NCBI GenBank assembly: GCA_037074615.1
Contig: CM073527.1
Location: forward strand, 6,598,848 to 6,662,847
Origin: Leucaena leucocephala
Taxonomy: Eukaryota > Streptophyta > Magnoliopsida > Fabales > Fabaceae
Reading direction: 5' to 3'
Length of the DNA stretch: 64,000 nt
Part shown: piece by piece, positions 1 through 12,166 of the stretch
Numbering within the stretch: the stretch's first letter is position 1
Layout: every line of letters begins with the position of its first letter
The notes under the pieces: generated by a model
What the model saw: the letters and a program-made list of their open reading frames with translations, nothing else
Databases searched by the model: none
What the model was told of the DNA's origin: nothing
Position numbers and translations under genes: made by a program

Positions 1-150
1 CAACACGAGCTATGATGTCCAGATTCATTGAATCTAAGACATGTCCAGATTCAATGAAATATCCAGGTGAATGTATATATATTTATTTATATTTATATTC
101 GTATATATATAAATTCGTATATATATATATTATATATATGAGATATATGA

Positions 151-495
151 GATTTAATTTATAAGGATAAATTAAATCCCTATCACGTTTGAATTCGAAA
201 TTCAAATTGATAGGATATCTCATATAAGAGATATTTATAAGATTTAATTTATAAGGATAAATTAAATCCCTATCACGTTTGAATTCGAAATTCAAATTGA
301 TAGGATATCTCATATAAGAGATATTTATAAGATTTAATTTATAAGGATAAATTAAATCTCTATCACGTTTGAAATTCGAAATTCAAATTGATAGGATATC
401 TCATATAAGAGATATTTATAAGATTTAATTTATAAGGATAAATTAAATCTCTATCACGTTTGAAATTCGAAATTTAAATTGATAGGATATCTCAA
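151..495. repeat. 90-bp tandem repeat, about 3.8 copies
   Basis: Units start at 151, 241, 331 and 422 (90, 90 and 91 bp, then a partial copy). They are nearly identical, with single changes such as AAATCCC to AAATCTC. Each unit contains an imperfect palindrome running from CCTATCA through GAATTCGAAATTC to TGATAGG, so each could fold into a hairpin. The near-identity suggests recent duplication. Confidence 0.9.
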
Positions 496-913
496 ATTTG
501 ATTTATGGGAATAAATCAAATATAACTCAGTCTCATCTTTATTTAAAGTTAAATAAATAGGTAATTAAATCTGTGGGACGGATTTAATATTATTTTATTT
601 AATTAGTTTCTTATAAAATTATACAATATATGATATTGTATCAATTTGGAATTAATATAAGATTAACTCCAAAATCCAATTAGGTTAAGTGGAAAAACGC
701 ATAGCATCCTCTATATCTGATTGGAGGAGCTACGTTTGAAAATAACACAGAACACAAAAGGCCGAATGGAATCTGCAAAAGGTTTGCAGACAAGAAACTG
801 CTGAAATAGAGACGGAGACTTGTGAAAGCCTTGGAGGGACAGGAGACGCTAGCACGTCGTTCGTGGTTGGAACGCTGTTCGTGTGGATACCAGTAGAAGA
901 AGCCGACCTGAGG

Positions 914-1056
914 CGTCGACTTCTTGTGATCGGAAAGAGACCACCGTCCGCGGAGAGAATCTGTGAAGGTCGCTGAGGAACACTTCGTCGATTTCTTGCG
1001 ATCAGAAAGAGATCACCACCCACGTAGAGAAGCTGTGAAATTCGCTGAGCAACACT
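914..1056. repeat. Two tandem copies of a 72-bp unit
   Basis: The first copy is 914-985 and the second 986-1,056. Both begin CGTCGA(C/T)TTCTTG and end near CGCTGAG(G/C)AACACT. They lie in the GC-rich part of the unassigned LTR-like stretch. Confidence 0.75.
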
Positions 1057-1165
1057 AAGGGTAATGATTCTTTCCACTTGACTTAAACACATACGGCAGA
1101 TCCTGGCAAGGAATGGAAAATTTTGAAGTTTATTTTCGCTGCGTGTCTTCTAATTCCTTACATAT

Positions 1166-2622
1166 TTATGATAGAAGAATATGGAATTTCAATGATATTA
1201 TGTTTCCATTAAATTTATATGATGATTTTGTGTAGGATTAGATAGGTTTTGAACCTTAGAAGCATAGGAATTAAAAAGTTATAATTCTTGAAATTCTTCT
1301 CTATAATGTTCACTCGTATGAAAAATGATTTGAATTTCATGATTTTGATGATTCCAATAGTTTTAAAATGAAAAATTATATGGGATAAATTACAGAAACA
1401 AATATTAGAAGCATTGGAATCAAAATGAAAATTTTTGAAAGAAAAAGGGTGGTTGTACAAAATCTATCAAGAATAGTGCATAGGAACTTGAATTTGATTA
1501 TTCTAAGCTCATAAATGGATTCATAAGATGAAATTTTTTTGGGTAAAGTCAAGACATCAATTGATACAAAGGCCAAGTCTATTAGTAAAGATTAAGGAAA
1601 GTTAATGTAGTTAAATAAGCTTAACGTTCAAGAAAGCTAGTTTGTAATGAATGTATGGTAATATTATGTAAGGAATTGATTGGTGTACTCAAAAGAGGCA
1701 GCCACACATAAGAATAAGTAAGAAGGAAAAGGCAAAGATAAAGTAAAGGAAGGTCAAGTATGTGAGGTAGTAAACTTATCCTAAACTTATATGTATTTAA
1801 TGTTATGTTTAGTTGTGCTATGGCTATGTTGAATGCTGTTGCATATATGTTTATGATTGAAGCTCTGTTCCTATGATTACTTTAGCCAACTGTATTTCAT
1901 ATGTTACATGGAAGCATGCACATTACACAATGTTAACACTTTCACAAGCAAGTATAAGTATTTACATTAATGCATGCATTATTTAGTACTGTTTGCTACT
2001 GAGATTTTCCCATAAATCTCACCCTATCTATGTAATCCCAATCCCAATAGGTTTATAAATGATGAAAGAAGATGAAGAAGCATGAAGAGAAGTTAGGGAT
2101 TGGATAATGTAAATGTTATATGATAAATGTGTAAATTGTTGAAAGTAATAATGTTATATGACAAATTTAGCAACAATGTTCATCATATAAGGAAAAATAG
2201 TAAATGATGGAATAAATGTATGAAAGTTTATAGATATTTAGTTAACACCTTATTTTGATGTTGTACAAAGAGAACAAATTTTCCAAAATAGGGACCAGAA
2301 TCTGTTTTCAGAATTTTTGACCAAATGAATATTAATCTTTGACGAATAATTGTATTAATTAACTAAGAATTTGGTCTGAAAATTATTTTTCCCTTATACT
2401 TCAAGATGTTATCTTCATATGGCTTTTTGAACCACTTCATTTGGATTTTTCTAGTATTAATTATGATTTTTTGAAATTTGTCACCAAATCTGGAATACCA
2501 TAGGAATAGTAATTTGAGAAGAGTAAAAATTCTAGATTTAGCTAGTTGATTTCAAAGGTCGTGTAAGTGGTTGTAAATGCTATCAAATGGTCACTAAGAT
2601 GTATGAAAGTAAGTATGTGACA
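1166..2622 (+). mobile_element. 3' part of a forward Ty3/gypsy LTR
   Basis: It matches 13,740-15,168 over its whole length, including the region around TATATGATGATTTTG, the ACCCTATC(T/C)ATGTAATCCC motif and the terminal CTAAGATGTATGAAAGTAAG. It ends in GTGACA, followed by a three-base spacer and a primer-binding site. The 5' half of the LTR is missing and replaced by unrelated sequence. Confidence 0.85.
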
Positions 2623-2625
2623 TTT

Positions 2626-2637
2626 TGGTATCAGGGC
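2626..2637 (+). promoter_or_regulatory. Primer-binding site for initiator tRNA-Met
   Basis: TGGTATCAGGGC lies three bases after the LTR end. The plant consensus complementary to the tRNA-iMet 3' end is TGGTATCAGAGC, so there is one mismatch. This fixes the LTR boundary and the plus orientation. Confidence 0.85.
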
Positions 2638-2866
2638 AGAAGTTTCTGGCATCATATAGGATAGTTCCATGACCCTAACTCTAAATATTAAGAACTTTAT
2701 TAAGTTAGGGTATTTGTTATGATAGTTTAGCATTGCTTTTTTAAGCAAATATTGCAGGAGTAAATATAGGATTTCATAAAGTTAAGTTAGGCCATCAATT
2801 AATAAGGGAGATCCCCAGCCAGTAATGATATATAAAGATGATGTACATCCAGACTTTGATCCTCTT
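2638..2866 (+). mobile_element. Short internal gypsy fragment
   Basis: This is leader sequence just after the primer-binding site, beginning GAAGTTTCTGGCATCA; the same words follow the site at 25,561. It is cut off by the inverted LTR that begins at about 2,867. Weak resemblance to the pre-gag leader at 18,850 is visible around 2,820-2,860. No intact frame remains. Confidence 0.6.
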
Positions 2867-5753
2867 TCATACGTCTTAGGGACCATTTAGTAGCATCTGG
2901 AACCACTTTTAAGGTTATTGAAGTCAAATTACACAATCTGGAATTTTACTCTCCAGAGTACTGTTCACTGTGTAAATTCCAGATGAGTGACCTAACTTCA
3001 AAATTTCATAAATAAATCTAAAAACATTGAAATGAAGTGGTTCAAATTTCTACACAAAGCTAACTTAATTCTCTTTCAGGAAAAAATAAGTCATTGACCA
3101 CGCCTTGACCGAGTCAACATCGGTCAACACTCCAAGTTTACTGTTCATCTAGCATTTTTCCCTGATTCCAGCATTTCTAGTCCCAATTGTGAAAAATCAT
3201 TTCTCCATGTGTAGACATCCAAATAAGACATTCTATATATAAAATAGAAGCTTGGCATGTCTACTATTTATTGGTAAAATATCATACATTTATTTAATCA
3301 TTTACTATTTTTAATTATAGCTCAGTTGCCACTAACTCACCATGAGTTACTATTCATAGTGCCAATTTCCAACAACTAATTTATACATATATCAATCACA
3401 TATCAATCATGCTAAATAATCATTAACTTCTCTTCATGTATCTTTATCTCCTCCATCTTGAGAAGACTTGCTATAATTGGATTGATATGGAAGGAGTGAG
3501 ATTTCTAGGGAAATCTCAATAGCAAACGGTACTAAATAATGCATGCATTAATATAAATACTGGCGCTTGCTTGTGAAAGTGTTAACATTGTATAATGTGC
3601 ATGCTTCCATGTTACATATAAAATACAATTAGCCAAAGTAATCATAGAAATAGAGCTTCAAACATAAGCACATATGCAACACAATTCAACAAAGCCATAG
3701 CACAATCAAGCATAACATTCAATGCATACATGTTTAGGATAAGTTTACTACTTGGCGTGTAGCCTTTCCTCTAACTCTTAGCCTTTGCTCTAAGGTCTCT
3801 TCTTTTTCATAGGTCAGAGCCTATACATGACATAATAATATTTTCATTATTATTTTATCCAGTATAGCTCTACCTAACTCATGCTTAACTTGAGGTAATA
3901 CATTTAATCTGACAATCCCCTAACTTTCTTCTATCCATGACTAACCTTATCAAGAGAGATATTTCTCTATTCTAACTATTAACTTCATAAGAAAAATCCT
4001 CTAATTTATTAGAGCATGGACTAGAATAAATTACTTACCTTATTCCTAAGCTTGCCAAGTCCTTCAGCTTCTTGGATTGCTCCTAGCTCCACCATAACTC
4101 CTCCTTTTTCCTTCCTTTCTTTCTCTTCCTTTCTTTCTTTCTCTCTTTCATCTTGCTCCTTGCCGTGAATGGAATGGAAGAAGGGGTGGGGTATTTATAG
4201 GTGAAGGGAGGTGAAATGAATGGCTCAGATCGAATCGCGATGAACGGCTCAGATCGCTTAGCTTCCTCAAGAAGCCTTGCCTGCATCATTACAATGACAT
4301 CATCATCCTCCATGACTGATCAAAAGTGACATCATCCATAGGATACCTCATATGCTAGGTGGTGCAATGGTGGGGCCCTTGGGACACCTCACCAGCTGAC
4401 TCAGCATTTTCAGAGAATTCTAGAGTCCTATCCCGAATAAGCTGGTGAGATCGTGCCATGTGTCCTTAGCTTTTTCTTCTTTCCCTAGACTCATGACATG
4501 TGGCTCCTTGTGGGTCCCATGAGGACACCTTTTATGCCACCTATGGTCTCGATGAGTCTAAAGCTCTATCTGATCACTCTCCCTAGTTCTATATTTGACT
4601 AGGTAACTTTACTTTATTGAAAAAGTACTAAACTAATATTTTAATACCACTTGGACCCACATCCTTCTTGGGCCACGTTTTTGGATATCATGGAATGCCA
4701 TCTTGGGTCTCTAATCAAGCACAAGCACTCTAGTGGCTCAATTCCCAAGAAATATTCCTTAGTAAATTACCAAAATGCCCTTAGTTCCTCTTTAATAATT
4801 CTAGGGGCATTATTGTCTTTTCACACCCTTTACACTGCCTCAGGGCATATACTAGCTCTAACTAATCATACTTATACTATATGCTACATTTTTAGCCTAT
4901 CCCATATGACTAAAATGCCCTCCATCCATCATTAGTACAATATGGGCATTCAAGGATATTTTCATAATTTCACACTTTTCCTAGACACTGGCCCCTTCCA
5001 CTGATGAACTGGTACCGTGGGTTTTGGACCCTCCTTGGCAACAACATAGGCCCATATATGAGACCAACTGAGTTCATTCTATCCAGGCTTATTTACTGCT
5101 AAGTTCAATTATCGAATAACGGGTGTTCTCAAACTCCCGTCAAAATTCACTAATATGGGGATAACTTTTCCTATATAGCTCCTTTCAGGGTCCTGTTAGA
5201 TTCATGATATCTGATGTCATAAGGCACACTTTCCTGTAACCTGTCCTCTTATATCTGAAGTCTATGAGATATGATAAAATTTTAGATAACTTTAAGACTA
5301 TCAGATTAATATCTGTGCTGTCTAGAGCTGAAAAAAAATTTCTGTATCATGCTAGATTAACTAGCGTAACTTCCTCTATTTACTGATCAGATATGGAACT
5401 GAAATACTTCCGGGCAGTTTTAAGCCTTTTCTTGCTGAACTTTCTATAATTACAATTTTGCCATTGAACTTTTTACTTAATTACATTTAAGTCCCTTAAC
5501 TTTTGAAAATTACTACTTTTGCCCTAACATTTATTTCTACTTTAACTTTTGGCCTTTAACCTTTTCCAAAATGGCCATTATACCCCCAAGGACTTTCACT
5601 ATTTACAATTTAGTCCCTGATCTTTCAGTTACTTGCAGTTTAGTCCCTGCACATCATGTGTATACTTCTGGGACTTCTGCTCAATAGGGCTTAGTAGCAT
5701 AACTGTTTTAGGCTACAAATGAGGCTTCTATATTTAGAAATCAAGATATGACA
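2867..5753 (-). mobile_element. Inverted Ty3/gypsy LTR, near full length
   Basis: Read on the minus strand, it starts TGTCATATC at 5,753 and ends near 2,867, where GTCTTAGGGACCATTTAGTAG is the reverse complement of the forward LTR 3' end. A CTATAAATACCCC core promoter lies on the minus strand at 4,200-4,188. The stretch 5,450-5,660 contains repeated short blocks of the type TTTAGTCCCTGA with T-rich spacers, also present in the other copies. The small minus-strand frame at 4,083-4,313 lies in the LTR leader; I do not consider it a gene. Confidence 0.85.
4188..4200 (-). promoter_or_regulatory. LTR TATA box
   Basis: The minus strand reads CTATAAATACCCC, the same core promoter word as in the other LTRs (13,424, 29,009, 43,492, 51,336). 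It is followed by a pyrimidine-rich leader. Confidence 0.7.
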
Positions 5754-5939
5754 TAAGGCATTGAGCTAAATTAGGTTTATACTCTAGAAGATTAGCATGA
5801 GATAGTAGTGAGCCAAATATTACCATATACTCCTACATAGAACGTAGAGCTAAGTGAGTTTTTGGCAAATGATCCGCCAAATGATATACAAGGGTGACAT
5901 TTCTGTATGTAGAAGTACTTGCAGTTCACTATCCCTTAG
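5754..5939. other. Unassigned spacer between two inverted LTRs
   Basis: I see no reading frame or repeat here. It may be target DNA or eroded retrotransposon internal sequence. Confidence 0.4.
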
Positions 5940-7690
5940 AAAATAATGTAAAAGAGTTGAGGGGTATTGTAAATATATAAATAGTGTAAGGTAAAGTAAT
6001 TACATAGATGTATGATAGTTACAATGTGTAAAATCCTCCTAAAATATAACTATTATTAATTATTTAAACATATTTTGTATCCAATATAATTTAAAAATAA
6101 TATCATAAATGATTTTATTTTATTTCAAAAGAGTTAAACATGGTAGAAAAGAGTTTAACTAAAATTTAAATGAACTCTACCATGGTTATAAAAAAGTTTT
6201 CCTTAAAATATAAATATGGTAATATGGTATATGAGTATGCAAAATAAACCTATTATGGCAATATACAAATATTCTACACATACCTTCAAAGGAGATGACT
6301 ATAAAATTAATATAGATCTACTCAAGCCTCTGAAGTTTTCCCTAGAGTCCTAAGATGAAACTATCACTTGAAAAATGTTATAAAACTACGGTGAGACTAA
6401 CATCTCAGTAACCATCAATTCTACTCATTATGCATACTAACATTTGTTCATGAGGTGTCAAGTGGGATGTCACAAAGTATAATATATACAAAATAACATT
6501 TTATTATAATAAAAATAAATGAATAACCCACCCAAATTCCTCCCCTCAAACTAACTGAACTACTTTATTCCTGCCGATTGAACTCATGGGCTAATGGTAA
6601 CTACCCCTTGAATAGCTAATTGATCAAGTAATATGGATAGGCCAAAATCCACAGAGCACCTGACCAGACCATGGATCCATTCCCCCTCGATAAACAGGTG
6701 GGGGTATCGTAGCCCTTCAATAAATAGGTGCGGGTGTCGCAACCCCTCGATAAATAGGTGGGACACGTCCCTTGATAAACTGGTGGGACAAAAGCCATCC
6801 ATTGAGCTTCGATGGAGGCTATACCACGTGGTAGAAATACAACTATCTCTTCACCCATCCCCAATGTATAATTCTTAAAATAATCATATTAATCAAAATC
6901 TCAATAGCTTGATAATATCACAAAAAAGTATTTTTGTCGATATAACTTTCTTCAAATTCTAATTTCAATATATAACAAGTTTAGAATCTAAACTCATATT
7001 TTTCAAATTAAACTTTAAATCCTACAAGACTATTTTCAATGAAAATCATAAAACAAACTTTATTAATATAATAATATCAATATTAATATTTATATATATA
7101 TATTAAAACACTCATAAACATCACATTAGCACATACAATAAGTATAAAGTAGTTACCTTGAAAGGATTGAGAGAGATGACCAAAAACACAAGAACCGACT
7201 CAATAATCATGTTTGAGAAATAACTTAGGGTCTTAGTTCTATTTATAAACCATAAGAATAATTCAAAATTTAAATTTATATATTATCTTTATTAAAATCT
7301 TATCAGATATAGTAATTTAAACTTTAAACTATATTATCATTATAGTATAAATACATATATTATTATATGTATATTTAATCAAAGATATAGGTATATTATT
7401 ATTATTATTATCTTTATCAAAATTCTATGAGATATTGTAATTTAAAATTTAAACAATATTTTTAAAATAAAATTGTATATCTAAATTTGAATCCAAATCC
7501 TAATAAATTTTTAACTAATAATAACAATCAAATCATAAAATTCTAAATAGGATAATCTACATATCATATTTTATTAAAAATAATAAAAGTACTAAACTAT
7601 AATAATTTAATCAGATAATATTTTTAAGTTATTGATAAATAATATTTTTTATTTTACTTAAATATAAGGATAAAAATTAGGATATTACAC
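5940..7690 (-). mobile_element. Inverted LTR of a second gypsy-like family
   Basis: On the minus strand it begins TGTAATATCCTAATTTTTAT at 7,690, a typical gypsy LTR start. A TATAAATAG promoter (about 7,247-7,239) follows, then a leader with a splice-donor-like CAAGGTAACT near 7,155. Further on come a 29-bp minisatellite (6,792-6,684) and a block with CATCCCACTTGACACC and GGTTACTGAGATG. The far end near 5,940 is not clearly defined. Orientation is fairly sure; the extent is an estimate. Confidence 0.55.
6684..6792. repeat. 29-bp minisatellite, about four copies
   Basis: Units of the form CCCTCGATAAATAGGTGGG plus a variable tail start at about 6,684, 6,713, 6,743 and 6,769. The array makes short open frames on both strands at 6,584-6,878, which are a by-product of the repeat. 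Confidence 0.8.
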
Positions 7691-10600
7691 GATGTACCCC
7701 AAATATGTAGTTAATATATATGCATAAATGTTATGATGAAATAAAATGAGTTTTGGTATGATATAATAAACTGATAGTTGGTTGAATATATAGTAAACAT
7801 GTTCCTATTTAATTTGCTTATGGTAAATAGATATGGATGAGTTTCAATAGACTCAAGCTCTTCAAAGTCAAGAACAATAATTGGTCATTGTTAGAGTAGA
7901 GACTGACAAAGAATATTAGAATAGAATGTTCAAAGAATGCTATGTCCATGTCTTGATGTGAAGATATTTTTGGCCGTGAATGGTAGTCATAGAAAAGTGA
8001 AGTTGTGACAAGTTAAGACATGGATTATGACAAAGATTTACATATGTGTTTTGGTCATACAAGTAAAGACCATTGACCACGATGGGAAGTTTCAGAGCTA
8101 TCAGATCTCGATAAGTCAATTCATAGGAGGTGACTAATATGCATAGAGTAGTTCAGGTCGTGACATGAGAAGACCTTTGGACATGACTAAAAGGCACAAA
8201 TCTATCAAGTCGTGACGAGTAGATTGAGATGGTTATGAATAAGTTCACTGAGGATATGAGTCATGACTAGCTAGTAATCAGGTCACGACTAGAATAAACA
8301 GAGACCTGATGATGAGAATTAAGATTTTGACCTCACTGAAGTTTATCAGTTAGAGGTTTAGTATAGCGCACAGGTAAGCCAGATAGTACAAGGTACTAAG
8401 ATACAGAAGCTCAGTTTAAGAAAAGGTTCAGAAGTAGATCCTCTGTATGATTTCCAGGTGTCAATCTATGTTACAAAATACTTTGTTCATCTAGTCTTTA
8501 CTGAACAAAATAATTAGAAGTTAGAATGAGACTTTCCTAGAAATGAGCCTAATACATGGCTTAAGGTTAGACACGTGATAGTTAATAGATAGAGAGCTAA
8601 TATTCCCAAAACAAAAGGTTCCTATCACAAAGAAACAGTAACCCGGTAGACCTGGAGTAAAGCACACAGGGAGCAAAGGTAATAGTACTAGATAAAGAAT
8701 GAGATCCATATGACTTAAGTTAGTCAAGATCAAGAGAAAAACTAGATAGGAACTGTAGTCCAGTCAAGAATAGATTGAGATTGATATATAGACAAAAGAA
8801 GTTAAGAGATAGTAGGGAGATATAGAAGTTACTCTATATAGATAGAGATTGATCGCTCACCTGAGAAGTTTTCTTGAATAGTTATATGAGAAGCATTCCT
8901 CTCAATTACATAAAGATGAGCATGTGGCTAAGGGTTAAAGCAGGAAAAGAGAAACCCTTTGATGAATAATTAGCCGAGTTTATCCACATGAATAATGAGA
9001 GTTGAATGGTTGAGAAGTAGTTCAAGAATTGAATTTTGTGTTACAAAGAACACATTTTTCTCAAGTAATAGTAGAAGTTTAACAGAGAGGTAGATGTATG
9101 CAAGATTAGGAATAGAAATATATGATGTATAAAGAGAGGAAGATAGCCACAAGTTCAAAGATAGAGAGACTCCCCAATTTAAGAAGAGTAATGAACAAGA
9201 GTAAGATAAAGCAATGAAGGGTTGAGTCTATACCCTATTAAGAGGGTAATATGGCAACCTAAGTTAAATGAGTAGTTATCTCAGTTCCTGAATAAATGGT
9301 CAGGATCTGACAGATAATATGATAGAGGAAAAAATGCTTTAAAGTTAACATAGTTAATTGTTTAATTGTAGTGTGTGTATAATGGATGGTTGAGCAAATT
9401 ATGTGAGATGATATGGATTATATTGCTATAAGTTATGATGAGTAGTTGCATCTTCTTACAGTTGTCATATGATGACATGCATGTTAGAGAATGAGTAAAT
9501 AATTGTATCTCCTTGTATATTATGCATGTTAGAGTATGCTATGATGAATGAATACTCCCCTTTTGCATTTTATGTAGGGTAGAGTATATTTGATAAGAAA
9601 GTTTTGTTTCTCCCATACTATACGACATGCAATTAGATAATTTAACTTCATAATGATAAAGAAACAAATGAGATTAGAGACAAATATTAGTAGCAAATCT
9701 ATAGACATATAATTACAGTACTCAGGGCATATCCCTTCAGTAGGGATAAGATACATGAATAATGTAACATGAACTTGAAATGAAATTATATGTAGTTATG
9801 AAAGATGATGTAGTTCTGAGAAGGAGTAATGTTTATGTAATAGAAGCCAATGTTCTCGCAATAGAGCTAGATTTCTCTTGTGATAGAGTCAGATTACTCT
9901 TGAAATAAAGCTAAGATAATAAACTATATAGGTCATGTTAGATCCATGTCAACTAGATAAGATGAACATATTATGACAAATATGTACACGGTAGAGCCTG
10001 TACAGCTCTCTACAGTATTAGATAGAGTAAAGTTATAAAAGATGAGAATGATATGAGAAATTTCTGAATGATAAAGGAAATGAGTAAATTCTTAACATAT
10101 AATATTGGCTTTTGTGATCATTCTTGGGGAATTATCTATTAAGTTAAAACTAAGTGGAAGTGGTTAACCTTGTAACTTAGTCTGTTGGTTTAGGTCTTTT
10201 AGAGATAAGAATATAGTATAATGGAAATAATAGATTATGAAGGATTACAGTTAGATCCTAGCATATTTCACAGAGAATAGAATTCCAGGGTCACAGTTAG
10301 ATCCTTAAGAGGCTTACGGTTAATCCCAATAGATCTCGAGGGTCGTATTAGACCTAGCCTAAAGAAAGAAGATGAATGAGCCATAAGTACAATATTTCTT
10401 TGGAAGGATGAATTACCAAGGACAAGGTTAAAGTAGGGAAACCTCACAAGTTGGTTAACTCATAACAGAGAGAGTACCCTTGATATTAGTTTCAGATAAC
10501 CTTATTCTTATCATGGACTGAACTCATAATCTTCTTACACAAAAAAGAAATTAAGTGATTAGAGTTAAAGTTTTTAGTCATGAGTAACATATATTTATGT

Positions 10601-12166
10601 CTATAGATAATATGCCTAAGGAAGAGAAAAAGAATATCTCATGAGATATGAGAAGGGGTCAAGTAAGAATAGAGAGATCACTAAGATAAGGTTACAGAGA
10701 ATAAGAATGAGAGACAAATAGATCTTCTGGATGAAGATAAAGAGATTAGAAGGCCAGATATACCCAAGAGAGACAGTATGAGAAATGTTTAATATAGTAA
10801 AGTATAGCATAGTTGGAGACTATTAACCCTAGTGCTCTAGATTTTTATCAGCACTTTTTAGTTAAGCGTGCTCAGGAAATAGTAGCCCAATGATAGGTGA
10901 CCCCTAGAAAGTAATGAGAAAGGGGTTAAATGCTATAGAAGTTTGGCATAGATTCACCAAGTTATGTAGAATGATAAAAAAGGTTATGAAAGGTTAGAAA
11001 GGGTTATGAATAGTAACTTACTAGAATCCTTATGTCAAGTCCAAAAAGTGTAGATTTGAAAGGAAAGATTTAGAACAAAAGTTTCTCTAAAGCTAGCAAA
11101 GTTGTGAATTTAAGAGAATGTTAGACTTATGGTATCTCAAGATATGTCTTAATACATCCAGATACGGCAAGATATACCATGATATGGTATAAAAAGAACG
11201 TAATAAGATACATTATGAGAAACATGTAATGAGATACATGATGAGAAATATATATGGATAAGTATAATATGAAATGACTTTGTAGATAATTTTGTAAACA
11301 GATAGAGAGACTCATTTTTTATAGGGATAAGATGTTTTCATGATATGCTACATATGAAAAAACAAATAAGATCTTTCACTCCTTGCATAAAATGCCAGGC
11401 ACTATATTATGTATGTAAATATGCTAAAGTCCCAAATGTTAGAGCAGTGCAAGCTTGGAGTGTTAGAGTTGTGCATATTAAGGAAAGGAATGATTGAGCT
11501 CTGATGTTAGAGATTTGCATTCATGAGTAGGTATGTAGTCCTGCAACATGTTAGCCAGGTATTATGCATGTTAGAGTATGTGATCCTACTTAGCTGTAAA
11601 GAAAAGAAAGAATAATTGCATAAGTCCTCTCTCTGTACTGTGATTAATGGTTAAAAATTATATGAGTAACTAGTAAAATGATGTAATATCTAAGAAAAAG
11701 AAATATGATGATACGAAAATGAGGGATGAAGTTTTACGGATGTTTAGAGAATTTTGCTAGATACTCATATAAGTAATAAGAGATATGCACTAAAAAGTAT
11801 GATGAGTAGTTGACAGAAAGTCTAGAATATTGTAATATTCGAGAATTTGATATGAAAGAAATGGATACTACTCATAAATCTAGTATAGTGAGACATCCAT
11901 GGGCAAATAGATGCATAGCAAGTAAGTAAGTAATAAAATGAAGTAGTTTAACTCTGATTGAGTTGATTTAGAGAAGAAGAGTAATGGCAACAAAGATATG
12001 AAGATCTGTGGATATGGAAAGTACTTTGCTAAGATGTCAAGATAGAAGATAAGAGATAGATACCACAATCCTTAGTCATAAAGTAGAAAAGGATATCTAT
12101 TCAAGATAGTTAACTAAGGTAGTAAGTAAATTTTGATGACAAAACTTATTTTAAGAAGGATAGAAA
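7691..12166 (+). mobile_element. Heavily decayed gypsy internal region
   Basis: This lies directly upstream of the LTR at 12,167. The piece at 8,870-9,000 aligns with the gag segment of the better element at 20,150-20,280. The end (12,130-12,160, TTTTGATGACAAAACTTATTT) matches the pol 3' end at 23,380-23,400. Stops are very frequent in all frames, so no protein can be read. Between about 9,430 and 11,600 the word ATGTTAGAGTATG and close variants recur several times, resembling a piece of the LTRs (24,980-25,060 and 44,360-44,430). Parts may therefore be nested LTR debris. Confidence 0.6.

Larger units (their letters stand above)
1..1165. mobile_element. Unassigned repeat, probably the end of a retrotransposon LTR
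   Basis: This stretch differs from the gypsy LTR that begins at about 1,166. It is AT-rich up to 700 and then becomes GC-richer between 720 and 1,080. The final part (a TTCGCTGCGTGTC motif near 1,136, then CTTACA) looks like the R/U5 end of plant Copia LTRs. No open reading frame here resembles a known protein; the long minus-strand frame at 730-1,092 is not convincing. The left end lies outside the window, so the family cannot be fixed. The LTR reading is an inference. Confidence 0.35.

Noticed and set aside
83..313. 76-codon minus-strand frame
   Set aside because: It is the translation of the 90-bp tandem repeat; the same peptide repeats.
730..1092. 120-codon minus-strand frame
   Set aside because: It owes its length to the GC-rich 72-bp duplication. 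No domain is recognisable, and it is antisense to an LTR-like leader.
4083..4313. 76-codon minus-strand frame with a Lys/Arg-rich tail
   Set aside because: It lies in the LTR leader just after the TATA box, and its tail is the translation of a CTTT-rich tract. The related LTR at 51 kb does not keep a clear equivalent.
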